NCBI GenBank assembly: GCA_001939145.1
Contig: LSRX01000008.1
Coordinates: 688,957-752,956, forward strand
Direction of reading: 5' to 3'
DNA from: Symbiodinium microadriaticum
Taxonomy: Eukaryota; Sar; Dinophyceae; Suessiales; Symbiodiniaceae
Length of the DNA: 64,000 nt
Numbering within the stretch: the first letter of the stretch is position 1; every line of letters starts with the position of its first letter. Both the position numbers and the translations under genes were made by a program. Below the pieces are notes generated by a model. That model did not search any database and was not told the DNA's origin. It saw nothing but the letters and a program-made list of their open reading frames with translations. This document shows positions 20,883 through 33,290 of the stretch, piece by piece.

Positions 20883-21113
20883 TTAGCCATGAACTATGAC
20901 ACCTGCCAAGTCTTCTTTGTCCCAGCTGTAAGTATCCCTCCCGCTGGAGGTGTTCGTTCGAGCCCTAGCCGTCCACATGCCCTGTAAATTGGCATTACGT
21001 GGCACTTGAGGAAAGGACAAGTAACTGTGAGCTGGTTTCTGGTTGGTTATATGATTGTCAGGTATTGGCATGTAACTGTGATAAGCTCCCAAGACGTCTC
21101 CAGCCCGCCCCAC
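20883..21113 (-). CDS. Candidate exon, minus strand
   Basis: A 76-codon minus frame of mixed composition; an acceptor-like CTTATCACAG lies inside it (21075 on the minus strand), so a spliced exon could begin at residue 13. Unrecognised. The 20520-20650 stretch upstream is TTTAGGG-like. Confidence 0.22.
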   Translation of the reverse strand: MGRAGDVLGAYHSYMPIPDNHITNQKPAHSYLSFPQVPRNANLQGMWTARARTNTSSGRDTYSWDKEDLAGVIVHG

Positions 21114-21139
21114 ACGATAGCGGGACCTAAAAGCAGCAT

Positions 21140-21430
21140 TTCAGACCCTAAGCCCTAAACCCTGAACACATAAACCCTAAAACCCAAAGCCCTGCACCCC
21201 TAAACCCTAAACTCTAAACCCCTGAACCTAAACCCTTAAACCTTAAAGCCCTTAAGAGCTAAACCCAAAACTCCTAAACCCTAAACCCCTAACCCCCTAA
21301 ACCCTAACCTCCGCTGCTTCAAGCACCTCGAACCCGGAAGACTCGAACCCCAAACCAAGAACCCAGAACCCTCACCACCCGAAACCCTAAACTCTACGCA
21401 CCAAGCCCGAATCCCTACTAAACCCTATTA
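21140..21430 (-). repeat. Interstitial telomere-like tract (CCCTAAA)
   Basis: Nearly 300 bp of degenerate CCCTAAA, CCCCTAAA and CCCTGAA units, followed at 21440 by a short TTTAGGG run in the opposite orientation. Confidence 0.9.
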
Positions 21431-21474
21431 TATAAAGGCTTAGGTTTTAGGGTTTAGGGTTTGGGGATAACCGA

Positions 21475-21569
21475 GGCCTTAATAATTGCCTATACTATTT
21501 TGGGGTGGTCCTTAGTATAGTCGTAGTATAATAGAGCCCAAAACCCTATTCTAATTCTTAAGGCCCCTA
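21475..21569. mobile_element. IR-10 element, copy 1
   Basis: Ends GGCCTTAATAATTGCC and GAATTCTTAAGGCC; core TATACTATTTTGGGGTGGTC and CCCAAAACCCTATTC. Related copies at 42727, 51628 and 57670, and a partial at 56190. Confidence 0.65.
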
Positions 21570-21710
21570 TAAGCCCCAAACCTTCACCCGTCCAACACCC
21601 TGGAACCTCCACCCAGCATAGACCCGGAAGCCCCCGAAGCCCTGAGCCATTTATCAATGGCTTGCTACCGGGTTTATAGGCTTTCGAGGGTACCAGCACC
21701 CACCCCCCCN

Positions 21711-24700
21711 ACCCCAAACCATAACAACCTATACCTCAACCTTCAACCCATCCAAGACCCATAGGTAGAACCCTAGGAATAACTCACCTGAAGACCCCAA
21801 ACCATAACAACCTATACCTCAACCTTCAACCCATCCAAGACCCATAGGTAGAACCCTAGGAATAACTCACCTGAAGACCCCAAACCATAACAACCTATAC
21901 CTCAACCTTCAACCCATCCAAGACCCATAGGTAGAACCCTAGGAATAACTCACCTGAAGACCCCAAACCATAACAACCTATACCTCAACCTTCAACCCAT
22001 CCAAGACCCATAGGTAGAACCCTAGGAATAACTCACCTGAAGACCCCAAACCATAACAACCTATACCTCAACCTTCAACCCATCCAAGACCCATAGGTAG
22101 AACCCTAGGAATAACTCACCTGAAGACCCCAAACCATAACAACCTATACCTCAACCTTCAACCCATCCAAGACCCATAGGTAGAACCCTAGGAATAACTC
22201 ACCTGAAGACCCCAAACCATAACAACCTATACCTCAACCTTCAACCCATCCAAGACCCATAGGTAGAACCCTAGGAATAACTCACCTGAAGACCCCAAAC
22301 CATAACAACCTATACCTCAACCTTCAACCCATCCAAGACCCATAGGTAGAACCCTAGGAATAACTCACCTGAAGACCCCAAACCATAACAACCTATACCT
22401 CAACCTTCAACCCATCCAAGACCCATAGGTAGAACCCTAGGAATAACTCACCTGAAGACCCCAAACCATAACAACCTATACCTCAACCTTCAACCCATCC
22501 AAGACCCATAGGTAGAACCCTAGGAATAACTCACCTGAAGACCCCAAACCATAACAACCTATACCTCAACCTTCAACCCATCCAAGACCCATAGGTAGAA
22601 CCCTAGGAATAACTCACCTGAAGACCCCAAACCATAACAACCTATACCTCAACCTTCAACCCATCCAAGACCCATAGGTAGAACCCTAGGAATAACTCAC
22701 CTGAAGACCCCAAACCATAACAACCTATACCTCAACCTTCAACCCATCCAAGACCCATAGGTAGAACCCTAGGAATAACTCACCTGAAGACCCCAAACCA
22801 TAACAACCTATACCTCAACCTTCAACCCATCCAAGACCCATAGGTAGAACCCTAGGAATAACTCACCTGAAGACCCCAAACCATAACAACCTATACCTCA
22901 ACCTTCAACCCATCCAAGACCCATAGGTAGAACCCTAGGAATAACTCACCTGAAGACCCCAAACCATAACAACCTATACCTCAACCTTCAACCCATCCAA
23001 GACCCATAGGTAGAACCCTAGGAATAACTCACCTGAAGACCCCAAACCATAACAACCTATACCTCAACCTTCAACCCATCCAAGACCCATAGGTAGAACC
23101 CTAGGAATAACTCACCTGAAGACCCCAAACCATAACAACCTATACCTCAACCTTCAACCCATCCAAGACCCATAGGTAGAACCCTAGGAATAACTCACCT
23201 GAAGACCCCAAACCATAACAACCTATACCTCAACCTTCAACCCATCCAAGACCCATAGGTAGAACCCTAGGAATAACTCACCTGAAGACCCCAAACCATA
23301 ACAACCTATACCTCAACCTTCAACCCATCCAAGACCCATAGGTAGAACCCTAGGAATAACTCACCTGAAGACCCCAAACCATAACAACCTATACCTCAAC
23401 CTTCAACCCATCCAAGACCCATAGGTAGAACCCTAGGAATAACTCACCTGAAGACCCCAAACCATAACAACCTATACCTCAACCTTCAACCCATCCAAGA
23501 CCCATAGGTAGAACCCTAGGAATAACTCACCTGAAGACCCCAAACCATAACAACCTATACCTCAACCTTCAACCCATCCAAGACCCATAGGTAGAACCCT
23601 AGGAATAACTCACCTGAAGACCCCAAACCATAACAACCTATACCTCAACCTTCAACCCATCCAAGACCCATAGGTAGAACCCTAGGAATAACTCACCTGA
23701 AGACCCCAAACCATAACAACCTATACCTCAACCTTCAACCCATCCAAGACCCATAGGTAGAACCCTAGGAATAACTCACCTGAAGACCCCAAACCATAAC
23801 AACCTATACCTCAACCTTCAACCCATCCAAGACCCATAGGTAGAACCCTAGGAATAACTCACCTGAAGACCCCAAACCATAACAACCTATACCTCAACCT
23901 TCAACCCATCCAAGACCCATAGGTAGAACCCTAGGAATAACTCACCTGAAGACCCCAAACCATAACAACCTATACCTCAACCTTCAACCCATCCAAGACC
24001 CATAGGTAGAACCCTAGGAATAACTCACCTGAAGACCCCAAACCATAACAACCTATACCTCAACCTTCAACCCATCCAAGACCCATAGGTAGAACCCTAG
24101 GAATAACTCACCTGAAGACCCCAAACCATAACAACCTATACCTCAACCTTCAACCCATCCAAGACCCATAGGTAGAACCCTAGGAATAACTCACCTGAAG
24201 ACCCCAAACCATAACAACCTATACCTCAACCTTCAACCCATCCAAGACCCATAGGTAGAACCCTAGGAATAACTCACCTGAAGACCCCAAACCATAACAA
24301 CCTATACCTCAACCTTCAACCCATCCAAGACCCATAGGTAGAACCCTAGGAATAACTCACCTGAAGACCCCAAACCATAACAACCTATACCTCAACCTTC
24401 AACCCATCCAAGACCCATAGGTAGAACCCTAGGAATAACTCACCTGAAGACCCCAAACCATAACAACCTATACCTCAACCTTCAACCCATCCAAGACCCA
24501 TAGGTAGAACCCTAGGAATAACTCACCTGAAGACCCCAAACCATAACAACCTATACCTCAACCTTCAACCCATCCAAGACCCATAGGTAGAACCCTAGGA
24601 ATAACTCACCTGAAGACCCCAAACCATAACAACCTATACCTCAACCTTCAACCCATCCAAGACCCATAGGTAGAACCCTAGGAATAACTCACCTGAAGAC

Positions 24701-27219
24701 CCCAAACCATAACAACCTATACCTCAACCTTCAACCCATCCAAGACCCATAGGTAGAACCCTAGGAATAACTCACCTGAAGACCCCAAACCATAACAACC
24801 TATACCTCAACCTTCAACCCATCCAAGACCCATAGGTAGAACCCTAGGAATAACTCACCTGAAGACCCCAAACCATAACAACCTATACCTCAACCTTCAA
24901 CCCATCCAAGACCCATAGGTAGAACCCTAGGAATAACTCACCTGAAGACCCCAAACCATAACAACCTATACCTCAACCTTCAACCCATCCAAGACCCATA
25001 GGTAGAACCCTAGGAATAACTCACCTGAAGACCCCAAACCATAACAACCTATACCTCAACCTTCAACCCATCCAAGACCCATAGGTAGAACCCTAGGAAT
25101 AACTCACCTGAAGACCCCAAACCATAACAACCTATACCTCAACCTTCAACCCATCCAAGACCCATAGGTAGAACCCTAGGAATAACTCACCTGAAGACCC
25201 CAAACCATAACAACCTATACCTCAACCTTCAACCCATCCAAGACCCATAGGTAGAACCCTAGGAATAACTCACCTGAAGACCCCAAACCATAACAACCTA
25301 TACCTCAACCTTCAACCCATCCAAGACCCATAGGTAGAACCCTAGGAATAACTCACCTGAAGACCCCAAACCATAACAACCTATACCTCAACCTTCAACC
25401 CATCCAAGACCCATAGGTAGAACCCTAGGAATAACTCACCTGAAGACCCCAAACCATAACAACCTATACCTCAACCTTCAACCCATCCAAGACCCATAGG
25501 TAGAACCCTAGGAATAACTCACCTGAAGACCCCAAACCATAACAACCTATACCTCAACCTTCAACCCATCCAAGACCCATAGGTAGAACCCTAGGAATAA
25601 CTCACCTGAAGACCCCAAACCATAACAACCTATACCTCAACCTTCAACCCATCCAAGACCCATAGGTAGAACCCTAGGAATAACTCACCTGAAGACCCCA
25701 AACCATAACAACCTATACCTCAACCTTCAACCCATCCAAGACCCATAGGTAGAACCCTAGGAATAACTCACCTGAAGACCCCAAACCATAACAACCTATA
25801 CCTCAACCTTCAACCCATCCAAGACCCATAGGTAGAACCCTAGGAATAACTCACCTGAAGACCCCAAACCATAACAACCTATACCTCAACCTTCAACCCA
25901 TCCAAGACCCATAGGTAGAACCCTAGGAATAACTCACCTGAAGACCCCAAACCATAACAACCTATACCTCAACCTTCAACCCATCCAAGACCCATAGGTA
26001 GAACCCTAGGAATAACTCACCTGAAGACCCCAAACCATAACAACCTATACCTCAACCTTCAACCCATCCAAGACCCATAGGTAGAACCCTAGGAATAACT
26101 CACCTGAAGACCCCAAACCATAACAACCTATACCTCAACCTTCAACCCATCCAAGACCCATAGGTAGAACCCTAGGAATAACTCACCTGAAGACCCCAAA
26201 CCATAACAACCTATACCTCAACCTTCAACCCATCCAAGACCCATAGGTAGAACCCTAGGAATAACTCACCTGAAGACCCCAAACCATAACAACCTATACC
26301 TCAACCTTCAACCCATCCAAGACCCATAGGTAGAACCCTAGGAATAACTCACCTGAAGACCCCAAACCATAACAACCTATACCTCAACCTTCAACCCATC
26401 CAAGACCCATAGGTAGAACCCTAGGAATAACTCACCTGAAGACCCCAAACCATAACAACCTATACCTCAACCTTCAACCCATCCAAGACCCATAGGTAGA
26501 ACCCTAGGAATAACTCACCTGAAGACCCCAAACCATAACAACCTATACCTCAACCTTCAACCCATCCAAGACCCATAGGTAGAACCCTAGGAATAACTCA
26601 CCTGAAGACCCCAAACCATAACAACCTATACCTCAACCTTCAACCCATCCAAGACCCATAGGTAGAACCCTAGGAATAACTCACCTGAAGACCCCAAACC
26701 ATAACAACCTATACCTCAACCTTCAACCCATCCAAGACCCATAGGTAGAACCCTAGGAATAACTCACCTGAAGACCCCAAACCATAACAACCTATACCTC
26801 AACCTTCAACCCATCCAAGACCCATAGGTAGAACCCTAGGAATAACTCACCTGAAGACCCCAAACCATAACAACCTATACCTCAACCTTCAACCCATCCA
26901 AGACCCATAGGTAGAACCCTAGGAATAACTCACCTGAAGACCCCAAACCATAACAACCTATACCTCAACCTTCAACCCATCCAAGACCCATAGGTAGAAC
27001 CCTAGGAATAACTCACCTGAAGACCCCAAACCATAACAACCTATACCTCAACCTTCAACCCATCCAAGACCCATAGGTAGAACCCTAGGAATAACTCACC
27101 TGAAGACCCCAAACCATAACAACCTATACCTCAACCTTCAACCCATCCAAGACCCATAGGTAGAACCCTAGGAATAACTCACCTGAAGACCCCAAACCAT
27201 AACAACCTATACCTCAACC
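21711..27219. repeat. 83-bp satellite array, 66 copies plus a partial
   Basis: A unit of exactly 83 bp begins ACCCCAAACCATAACAACC and contains TAGAACCCTAGGAATAACTC. The first unit starts at 21711 and the last at 27189, a difference of exactly 66 x 83, and I see no variant by eye. The array starts immediately after a single N at 21710 and ends inside a unit at about 27219. 83 is not a multiple of three and all frames have stops, so it is non-coding. The words CCCAAACC and ACCCTAGG suggest descent from CCCTAAA-type sequence. Confidence 0.98.
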
Positions 27220-27418
27220 CCAACCTCACCATAAAACCCATACAATATTCCTAGGATGGAACCACCAGAAGACCCATAGGAAGAACTTGCATAGAAAAAA
27301 CCCATATTCCCAACCGTAAATCCCGAACCTTAGAAAATAGAAATATGTGTTGGAATTAAAAATATATTATTAAATACATCATTGATTTTCGAAGAAAAAC
27401 CCTGAAATATATAAAGTA

Positions 27419-27503
27419 TTGCCCAACGACCCTCTATTCCACCCTAAATACCTACTATGAAGGACCACAAGCGCTCCATTAAAGGGTACTTGGGGGGTGC
27501 TGG
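27419..27503. mobile_element. IR-14 element, copy 2, TA-flanked
   Basis: Right end GGGGGGTGCTGG with TA at 27504-27505, left TA at 27417-27418. The left arm has lost the C run that the sibling at 46289 keeps. Core CACCCTAAATACCTACTATG is shared. Confidence 0.65.
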
Positions 27504-27826
27504 TAGGGTGTAGGGTTTAGGGTTCTGGCGTGCCATGCTTGGGGTTAAGACATTAACTGTTTTTTTGTTCAATTCCCTGGCACGTCAAAATTAAGCCCAG
27601 ACCATACATTCAACGCTAAACCCTAAACCCGAAACCTGACAATGTTAACATTGTGAACATGATTACAAGTACCACCAATAGCGCTATTACTCTGATTTTT
27701 AACTTCTTCTATTGCCATCATTATCAATATCGTGAATATCATCATTACTTTGGATATGCTATCTTTATCATCGCTGTTTTGTTACTATTTCTATTTTGCT
27801 TTTTGTTAGGAGTATCTTGATTACTA

Positions 27827-27941
27827 CCCTAGGGGTCCAAAGGACCTAACAGTCATATACTTGGGTTAGGGATAGTAGTTTTTTTATGTTAGTATAGCAT
27901 TCAGAAGAGTATATGATCATTAGGTACTTGGACCCTTGGGG
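27827..27941. mobile_element. IR-5 palindromic element, copy 1
   Basis: Ends CCCTAGGGGTCCAAAGG and TACTTGGACCCTTGGGG; TA on the left (27825-27826), TT on the right. Core GGGATAGTAGTTTTT is shared with 52361. The AT-rich stretch before it (27640-27820) is an imperfect ATT/ATC repeat. Confidence 0.75.
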
Positions 27942-28029
27942 TTACGACCGCAAGAAGTCCAGCTCCAAGGTTCGATGAGGAGTCGCCGACTTTGGAGTAC
28001 ACTGCTGAGCTGTCTTCTGCTGTTCTTAC

Positions 28030-28135
28030 GGGGTTTACGAGGTTTAGGGTTTGGGGTTTAGGGTTTTGGGTTTAGGGTTTTGGGTTTAGGGTTTAGGGGT
28101 TAGGGCCAGGGGTTCAGGGGGTAGGGTTTAGAAGG
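28030..28135 (+). repeat. Interstitial telomere-like tract (TTTAGGG)
   Basis: TTTAGGG, TTTGGGG and TTTTGGG units. The unique stretch 28136-28585 holds no supported feature. Confidence 0.85.
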
Positions 28136-28589
28136 GTTTATGCTTTTCGGACCAAGCCGTTAACACAAGTGGCGCATTTGGACCTGTAGGAACATGTGCA
28201 CCAACCACCAGTTAGCTCCTTCGGCGCCGTTGCGTCTATCAGTTTCTCCAAGGCCAAAGCAAACGGCATAACCTTCAACCTTTTAAACCGTCGAACTCAT
28301 CCTCTCAAACCTATAAACCCTCTAACCATAGACTCTGACCGTCATGGACCCTTTTGACCGACATGAACCATCCAAGCCGTACCTTAGTAATTCGAATTTG
28401 AAGCGGGTTCCGGGGTAAATATTTTCGTGTTAGAAGCTGCATGGTAATATTAGTTATTACTATGTCTTCCGGCCCCTGTAGACCCAATCAGTCCCAACCC
28501 AAACTCCCAAATTTGTAGAGCTCGTTAATGTAGGTGTACTTCTGAATCCAGAGATTCTGGGAACACATTTACCCGAAAACCGTGATACC

Positions 28590-28885
28590 TAAAACATACC
28601 TAAACCCCAAACCCCTAAATCCTAAGCCCCTTAACCCTAAACCCTAAACTTCAAACCCTAAATCCCCAAATCCTAAACCGCACACCCCAAGAGCGCCACA
28701 GGCAGAAAGCCATTGTGCGCCTCAGCTGCCTCACGCGGATCTTCGAGAAGGAGAAGGGGGGTCTGGTCGGGGCCCCCTGTACTGGGGGCTCAGGGTTTAG
28801 GGTTTATTGGGTTCAGGGTTTAGGGTTTAGGGATCAGGGTTTAGGTTTTAGGGCTTAGGGTTTAGGGTTTAGGGACCCCGTACCT
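28590..28885. repeat. CCCTAAA tract, unique island, TTTAGGG tract
   Basis: C-strand units (28590-28685), then a 100-bp unique island, then G-strand units (28790-28880). The island (28688-28790) is open in one frame, Arg/Lys/Glu-rich (RHRQKAIV, TRIFEKEKGG), and could be a small exon. Confidence 0.7.
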
Positions 28886-29373
28886 GTTTAAGGTTCCTTG
28901 CTATTTGTGGTTTGTAATTTCGCTTTAAAGCGGTAGTTAGCTTCAGGTTTCCCCAAGCCTTAAATCATAAACCGTGAACCGTCCGTTAATTTCATTTCAG
29001 TTGTTCAAGTCATAATTACTGGTACATGTGACCCTCTCCAGGTGTGAAAGCTGTTTTTTGGCTTTATTTTCATGTGGCCGTTTTGGGATGAAAGGTATTT
29101 GTATTTGCTTCCCAGCAAGTTATCTTGCATATAACTTTGTTTAACACGGCTATGCACCATTGCGTCACCATTTAGCACCCCTCAGCACTAGCTAGAACAT
29201 AGAACTAGTTCAACATTGCTTTAGCAGTATGCTACCATTATATAGCACTACTTAGCACTACTTTGAGACAAGAAGGCTTCCGCTCACTAGGTTCTAAAGG
29301 TATGCTTTTTGGGCCACCGGTAAGGTTTAGACTTTAGGGTTTGGGGGGTAGGGTTTAGTGGCGTAGGTTTGGA

Positions 29374-30226
29374 TTGATCATTTCTGGCCTTTTGGCTGTA
29401 AGGGCCTATGGGGTTTATAGGTTCAGGGTTATGCAGGGTGCCATGCAGTACGTCTTGAAAGGGTTTAATAAAAAAATTGAGTGCGATGAATTTCGTTCCA
29501 GGCCTGAGGGATGTGGGGAGGATAGTCTGTACAGAATGTGGCATAAGTGTCAGAAGAGTACTTATAGTCATGATGGGCGCAATAGCTACAGTGTATACAT
29601 AGTTTGACACAGGTAGGAGTGGTGCACCTGTTGGACCACAAGAAACTCTTGGCGGTCTGTATCTACAGAATTCACAAGTTGGTGACTTGTCGGGCCCAAA
29701 TGGTCGACGCCATCTACACTTTAGAAGGATGGGACTCACAAGAAGTGCGGCATGCTGCAATAATGTTGGATGACGAGCAGTTCTTAGTTCGGCTCTGTGC
29801 CACGGCCATGTTCAGCACATATTGCCTGACGTCCGCCAACTAGCAGTGCTTCCCCCAATAAACATTGCGAGGTGCCGAGCATGTGATGGTATGCGCGAAC
29901 ATGTATTGGTGCCTTCTGGAAGCTTCGAGTATTTTCGTGAAGGTCGGCTTCGCTTTAATGCCTGCTTCCCTTCGTAGGCATTGTTTCAGCACTCTTTATT
30001 TCCGTTCTCAGACCTCACTGAGGCGCAGTGGCTCCTCTGGCTGGTCGTGCAGTTCTTGTGTAGTCTGCCACTTTCAGATTCAGCTGCTATGGAGTGGATA
30101 CTCTTCGATGTTGTTGTGGCTACACGAATGGGAGGTCGATTGGTACAGCAGTTCGAACGGGAGGTCAATGGGCACAGCCATTTAAGATTCAAAGGAATTT
30201 ATCGTAGAATTAGGTGTTTCGTGTAG
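29374..30226 (+). pseudogene. Broken coding region of unknown family
   Basis: Three overlapping plus frames are open in sequence: 29374-29607, 29604-29843 and 29774-30226. The last runs 150 codons interrupted only by TAG at 29975. Composition is even, with CRAC-type Cys pairs near 29868-29880 and a Trp/Leu-rich stretch near 30024-30060. This pattern fits a gene with frameshifts and a nonsense codon, or small exons. The 157-codon minus frame 29287-29760 is a competing reading. No domain identified, though a decayed transposon gene is possible. Confidence 0.35.
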
Positions 30227-30954
30227 TTCTCCTTATGCCTACTCATGAACTGTACAGTGTTTTATAACGGTGTCTAGTTTGCCAAGTGCGTGCGTCTGTA
30301 TTGCCAATATGGAAAGAGGGGATGGTCTCCCCAGATCAGCGTGGCGTAACTATTTACACTACACTCAGTTCAACTATAATTAAGATGCCAACAGCAAGAA
30401 AGCCAATACACGCTTCAGGTCTTTGAGGCGTTCATGTCGCTGCCGCCTGGTGTCCGCGAGGCCTGAGTCAATGCGGCGGCATCTAGGCAACAGAAAGGCA
30501 TAGAAGTTCCAAAGGCCCATAGCCTTAGCCCTACACCCTAAACCCTACCCCGCCCCCCCAAAAAATAGCCATGAAATTCATAGGAATGTGCGCAGGAGAT
30601 CGATAGTTCTTGGTACGGAGATGTCAATCGTCTCCTAACTTTAAAACCGAATTTCGAAGTACAATGCACGAGGCTGAGATGAAGGACCATACGAGCCGCG
30701 GAAGAGCTGTGGAGAACGTCCATAATATCATCACCCTGGGGCTCCTAACTGCCCAAAGCCCCAAAATAGGATTTAAAGCCTTGAAGTAGGTACTAGTTGA
30801 ATGCGTGAAGCCCTAGGCTCAGGACCATGATGAAACCATAACAATCTAAAGCCCAAGCTCCAAAACCAGGCACTATAAGCCACATCCCAAACCTTGACAG
30901 AAGGCCCAGCCCAGAACTGCCCCGAACCAAAGCAGAAGCCCTAAGAGGGCCGTG

Positions 30955-31025
30955 GTTTAGGGTTTGGGGTTTGGGGTTTAGGGTTTAGGGCTTATAGGGT
31001 TTAGGGGTTTAGGGTTTAGGGAATG
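30955..31025 (+). repeat. Interstitial telomere-like tract (TTTAGGG)
   Basis: Eight to nine units. The flanks 30230-30950 and 31030-31235 are unique with scattered CCCTAAA words and no supported gene. Confidence 0.85.
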
Positions 31026-31238
31026 GCGCCCAAACCATGCAACCCCCAGCGAGTTGAAACCGGCAAGCCAAATCATGCAGCCCCAAAGCTCAGCAGTTGC
31101 CAATGCCAAATGCTGGAACCCAAGCCCCATTCCGTATACCCCTTAAAACCTAAAGCCTAAACTCTCAAAGATTCAAAAAGCTTACCTCTAAAGTTTATGC
31201 CCAGTAGACCCTACATCTAAACCCAAGAAGCTGAACAG

Positions 31239-31490
31239 GAGCTCACTAGCTTTCTGAACGCCGACGGCTTGAGCAAGAGGGGCTTTCTGTTGCACGGGGC
31301 TCTGTGATACCCNGGGGGGGTGCGGGGTTTAGGGGGAGTAGGGTTCAGGTAGGGTTTAGGGTTTAGGGCAGGTTCTAGAGCTTAGGGTTTAGGGTCTAGG
31401 GTTCAGTTTGGGTTTTGTTTTCGTCACTTTACAGACGGTTTCATGACGAGGGAACAGGTCCTCAGGATTCTGTCCCAGTTGCCTGTTTAG
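31239..31490 (+). CDS. Two candidate small exons, EF-hand-like wording
   Basis: Frame 31239-31307 follows AACAG and reads NADGLSKRGFLLHG; frame 31434-31490 follows TTTTCGTCACTTTACAG and reads DGFMTREQVLRILSQLP. Both are in the same phase and separated by a TTTAGGG-filled stretch containing an N (31313). Asp-x-Asp and Gly with following helix recall EF-hand halves, but neither loop is complete. Very short, so speculative. Confidence 0.22.
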
Positions 31491-31555
31491 GGCCTTAGGG
31501 TGTGGGGGGTTAGGGTTTGGGGTTTAGGGTTTATAGGGTTTAGGGTGTAGGGTTA
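31480..31555 (+). repeat. Interstitial telomere-like tract (TTTAGGG)
   Basis: Seven to nine degenerate units. A similar tract occupies 31318-31412 beside the N at 31313. Confidence 0.8.
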
Positions 31556-31918
31556 ACCCGGTACCCCCGAAGCCGGCATTAGTTGGCTTTGTGCTCATGG
31601 AGTCGTAACCATTCCTAACCCTAGAGCTACTTAGCAACGCCGTGGAGTCTAAGATGCGTAGTTTAGGCACGTCATGACCTGCAAAACTGTAGTAGGAAAA
31701 GGGGTGGGGTGGATTTCTGAATTGGGTTGGTTTGGGGCTTTCTTGCTTTTGAAGTCCCCAGGGCTTTACGAAAGCCTTGGTCTGTTGTACCTCGAATCCT
31801 CTTCACATGTAGACATCGTGGACTGCATCTGAAGAACAGAAAGTGTGATGTGTCCAAGCCCCGAAGCTCAAGCCCAAAACCCTACACCCCAAGAAGTATA
31901 GACCCTTAGGCCACCGTC

Positions 31919-32200
31919 TGCAGAAATTGCTATTCGCCCACATCTAGCATTCGACCTTACCAGACCCGATGGGACTTGCCTGCGAATAGCGCATCTAATC
32001 CCACGCCCAGGATGCACTCACCGAACTTGATGTGCAACGCCTTTCAAAACAAGAACCTCAGCCTCGTCAGGGGCTCAGGGGTCTTTGCAGGAAAGCGGGC
32101 TTCAGAAGCAGACTTCTACGAGTTCATATTAGTCGCCATGTGGTCGGAACGGCGTGCAGAGGAATGTGCGAATCGTGGCCAGGAACAGGTCTTGTCATAA
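31919..32200 (+). CDS. Candidate exon, unknown
   Basis: The frame is open from an acceptor-like ACCGTCTGCAG for 94 codons to TAA. It begins with a CRNC pair, is Asn/Ser/Pro-rich to residue 45 and Glu/Arg-rich at the end. Other frames are shorter. No domain recognised. Confidence 0.28.
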   Translation, partial: CRNCYSPTSSIRPYQTRWDLPANSASNPTPRMHSPNLMCNAFQNKNLSLVRGSGVFAGKRASEADFYEFILVAMWSERRAEECANRGQEQVLS

Positions 32201-32384
32201 GCAACAGGATATAAGTTCTGATAGCAGCAATGCTCGAAATGCGGACAGCAACAGGGACGAACTCTTGCTTTACAATTACAATGCAAGACTGCTGCCGATG
32301 TGCACCGCAATTCTTAAGTCCCAAGAACCAGATCTGCACTGCAGTGGCAGCAAGGTACAAGACTTAAAAAAGCAAGCAGTTGTA

Positions 32385-32489
32385 CGGGGGTGATGGTATA
32401 AATCCTGCATTTCCCATAATAAGGAATATACCATAAATCCCATAGCTAAGGGTCCTTATAAGGTAATGCAGGGTTTCTATCATCAACAG
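32385..32489. mobile_element. IR-1 element, copy 1, TA-flanked
   Basis: Ends CGGGGGTGATGGTATAAATC and TTTCTATCATCAACAG with TA at 32383-32384 and 32490-32491. Family consensus ends are CNGTTGATGATATAAATCC; core contains GGAATATACCATA and GGGTCCTTA. 105 bp. Confidence 0.85.
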
Positions 32490-32569
32490 TACGTTTGGTG
32501 TTGCCGCCTGCTCAGGATGTCCTGGGCGTCTTGCTAGGGGCACGAGTAAAAGAATTCTCCAGGTTCGGT

Positions 32570-32678
32570 GTACCTACCCATAGGCCCCTAAGGAGTCCCT
32601 TTTTATGGTTTATATTTATATTTAGAATCCTATAAGCTAATCCCCAAAAGGAAGTCCTTAGGGGCCGATGGGTAAGGT
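32570..32678. mobile_element. IR-15 palindromic element
   Basis: ACCTACCCATAGGCCCCTAAGG is mirrored by CCTTAGGGGCCGATGGGTAAGGT. AT-rich core TTTATATTTATATTTAG. One copy in the window. Confidence 0.7.
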
Positions 32679-32850
32679 GAAGCAATGTCTATCAGCAATA
32701 TGGGTTTGGGGATAGGGGTAATTAAGTCTTTAGTAAGTTCTCACTAGGTACCTTGATTGGGCTTGGCGTTGTCCTGCCTATAGCCTTATTTACCACCTAC
32801 TTGCCAAGTGCCTTGATCCTTTAGGTTGTATCGCGGCGTTTAGGGTCTAA

Positions 32851-33051
32851 GGGCTCTGTAGTTCTCTCGAAACTTCCAGAAGAAGTCCTGCTACTAGGAA
32901 GCGTTCATTTGTGTTCCAGCCTTTCATGGGAAATAACATCCAACACTCTTTGCATATTCTGCAGGGCCTGCTGGTACAGTTCTGCACAAACATGGCCTCA
33001 ACTCCTGTGCATGTTTGCAGCGAAATGCGGCACGAGAAGCCCAAGTTCTGA
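32851..33051 (+). CDS. Candidate exon, unknown
   Basis: 66 codons open between TAA and TGA, of even composition (Ser, Arg, Gln, His). The opposite strand and another frame are also open here, so the assignment is uncertain. Confidence 0.2.
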   Translation, partial: GLCSSLETSRRSPATRKRSFVFQPFMGNNIQHSLHILQGLLVQFCTNMASTPVHVCSEMRHEKPKF

Positions 33052-33229
33052 AATAATCACTAGTGAAGTCGACCGAGACGGTCAGCTGTGGTTCCATGAC
33101 TCTACTACTCTAACTATCAGAGTTTGTGGTTTGGATTCACTTAAGAATACGAGGGTTCAGTGATGCAGGGACATCTTTATCGAACTCATCGCCTGTAGGA
33201 TGAACTAGCACACGACTTGGTCGGTTTAC

Positions 33230-33290
33230 CCTAAACCCTAAACCCTGGGTTTAGTGGTTTAGGGTTTAAGGTTTAGGGTTTGCGGGGGTT
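33230..33290 (+). repeat. Facing CCCTAAA and TTTAGGG patches
   Basis: Two C-strand units (33231-33246) meet G-strand units (33248-33285) head to head with no island. From 33290 to 34070 I see only unique sequence with short CCCTAAA words and no supported gene. Confidence 0.75.

Noticed and set aside
21711..27219. Regular array as a possible CRISPR
   Set aside because: The whole 83-bp unit repeats without variable spacers, so it is a satellite.
28688..31490. Islands at 28688, 31239 and 31434 as exons of one Miro-like GTPase
   Set aside because: Wording is suggestive of its EF-hand region but the fragments are 15-30 residues and no GTPase motif is present nearby.
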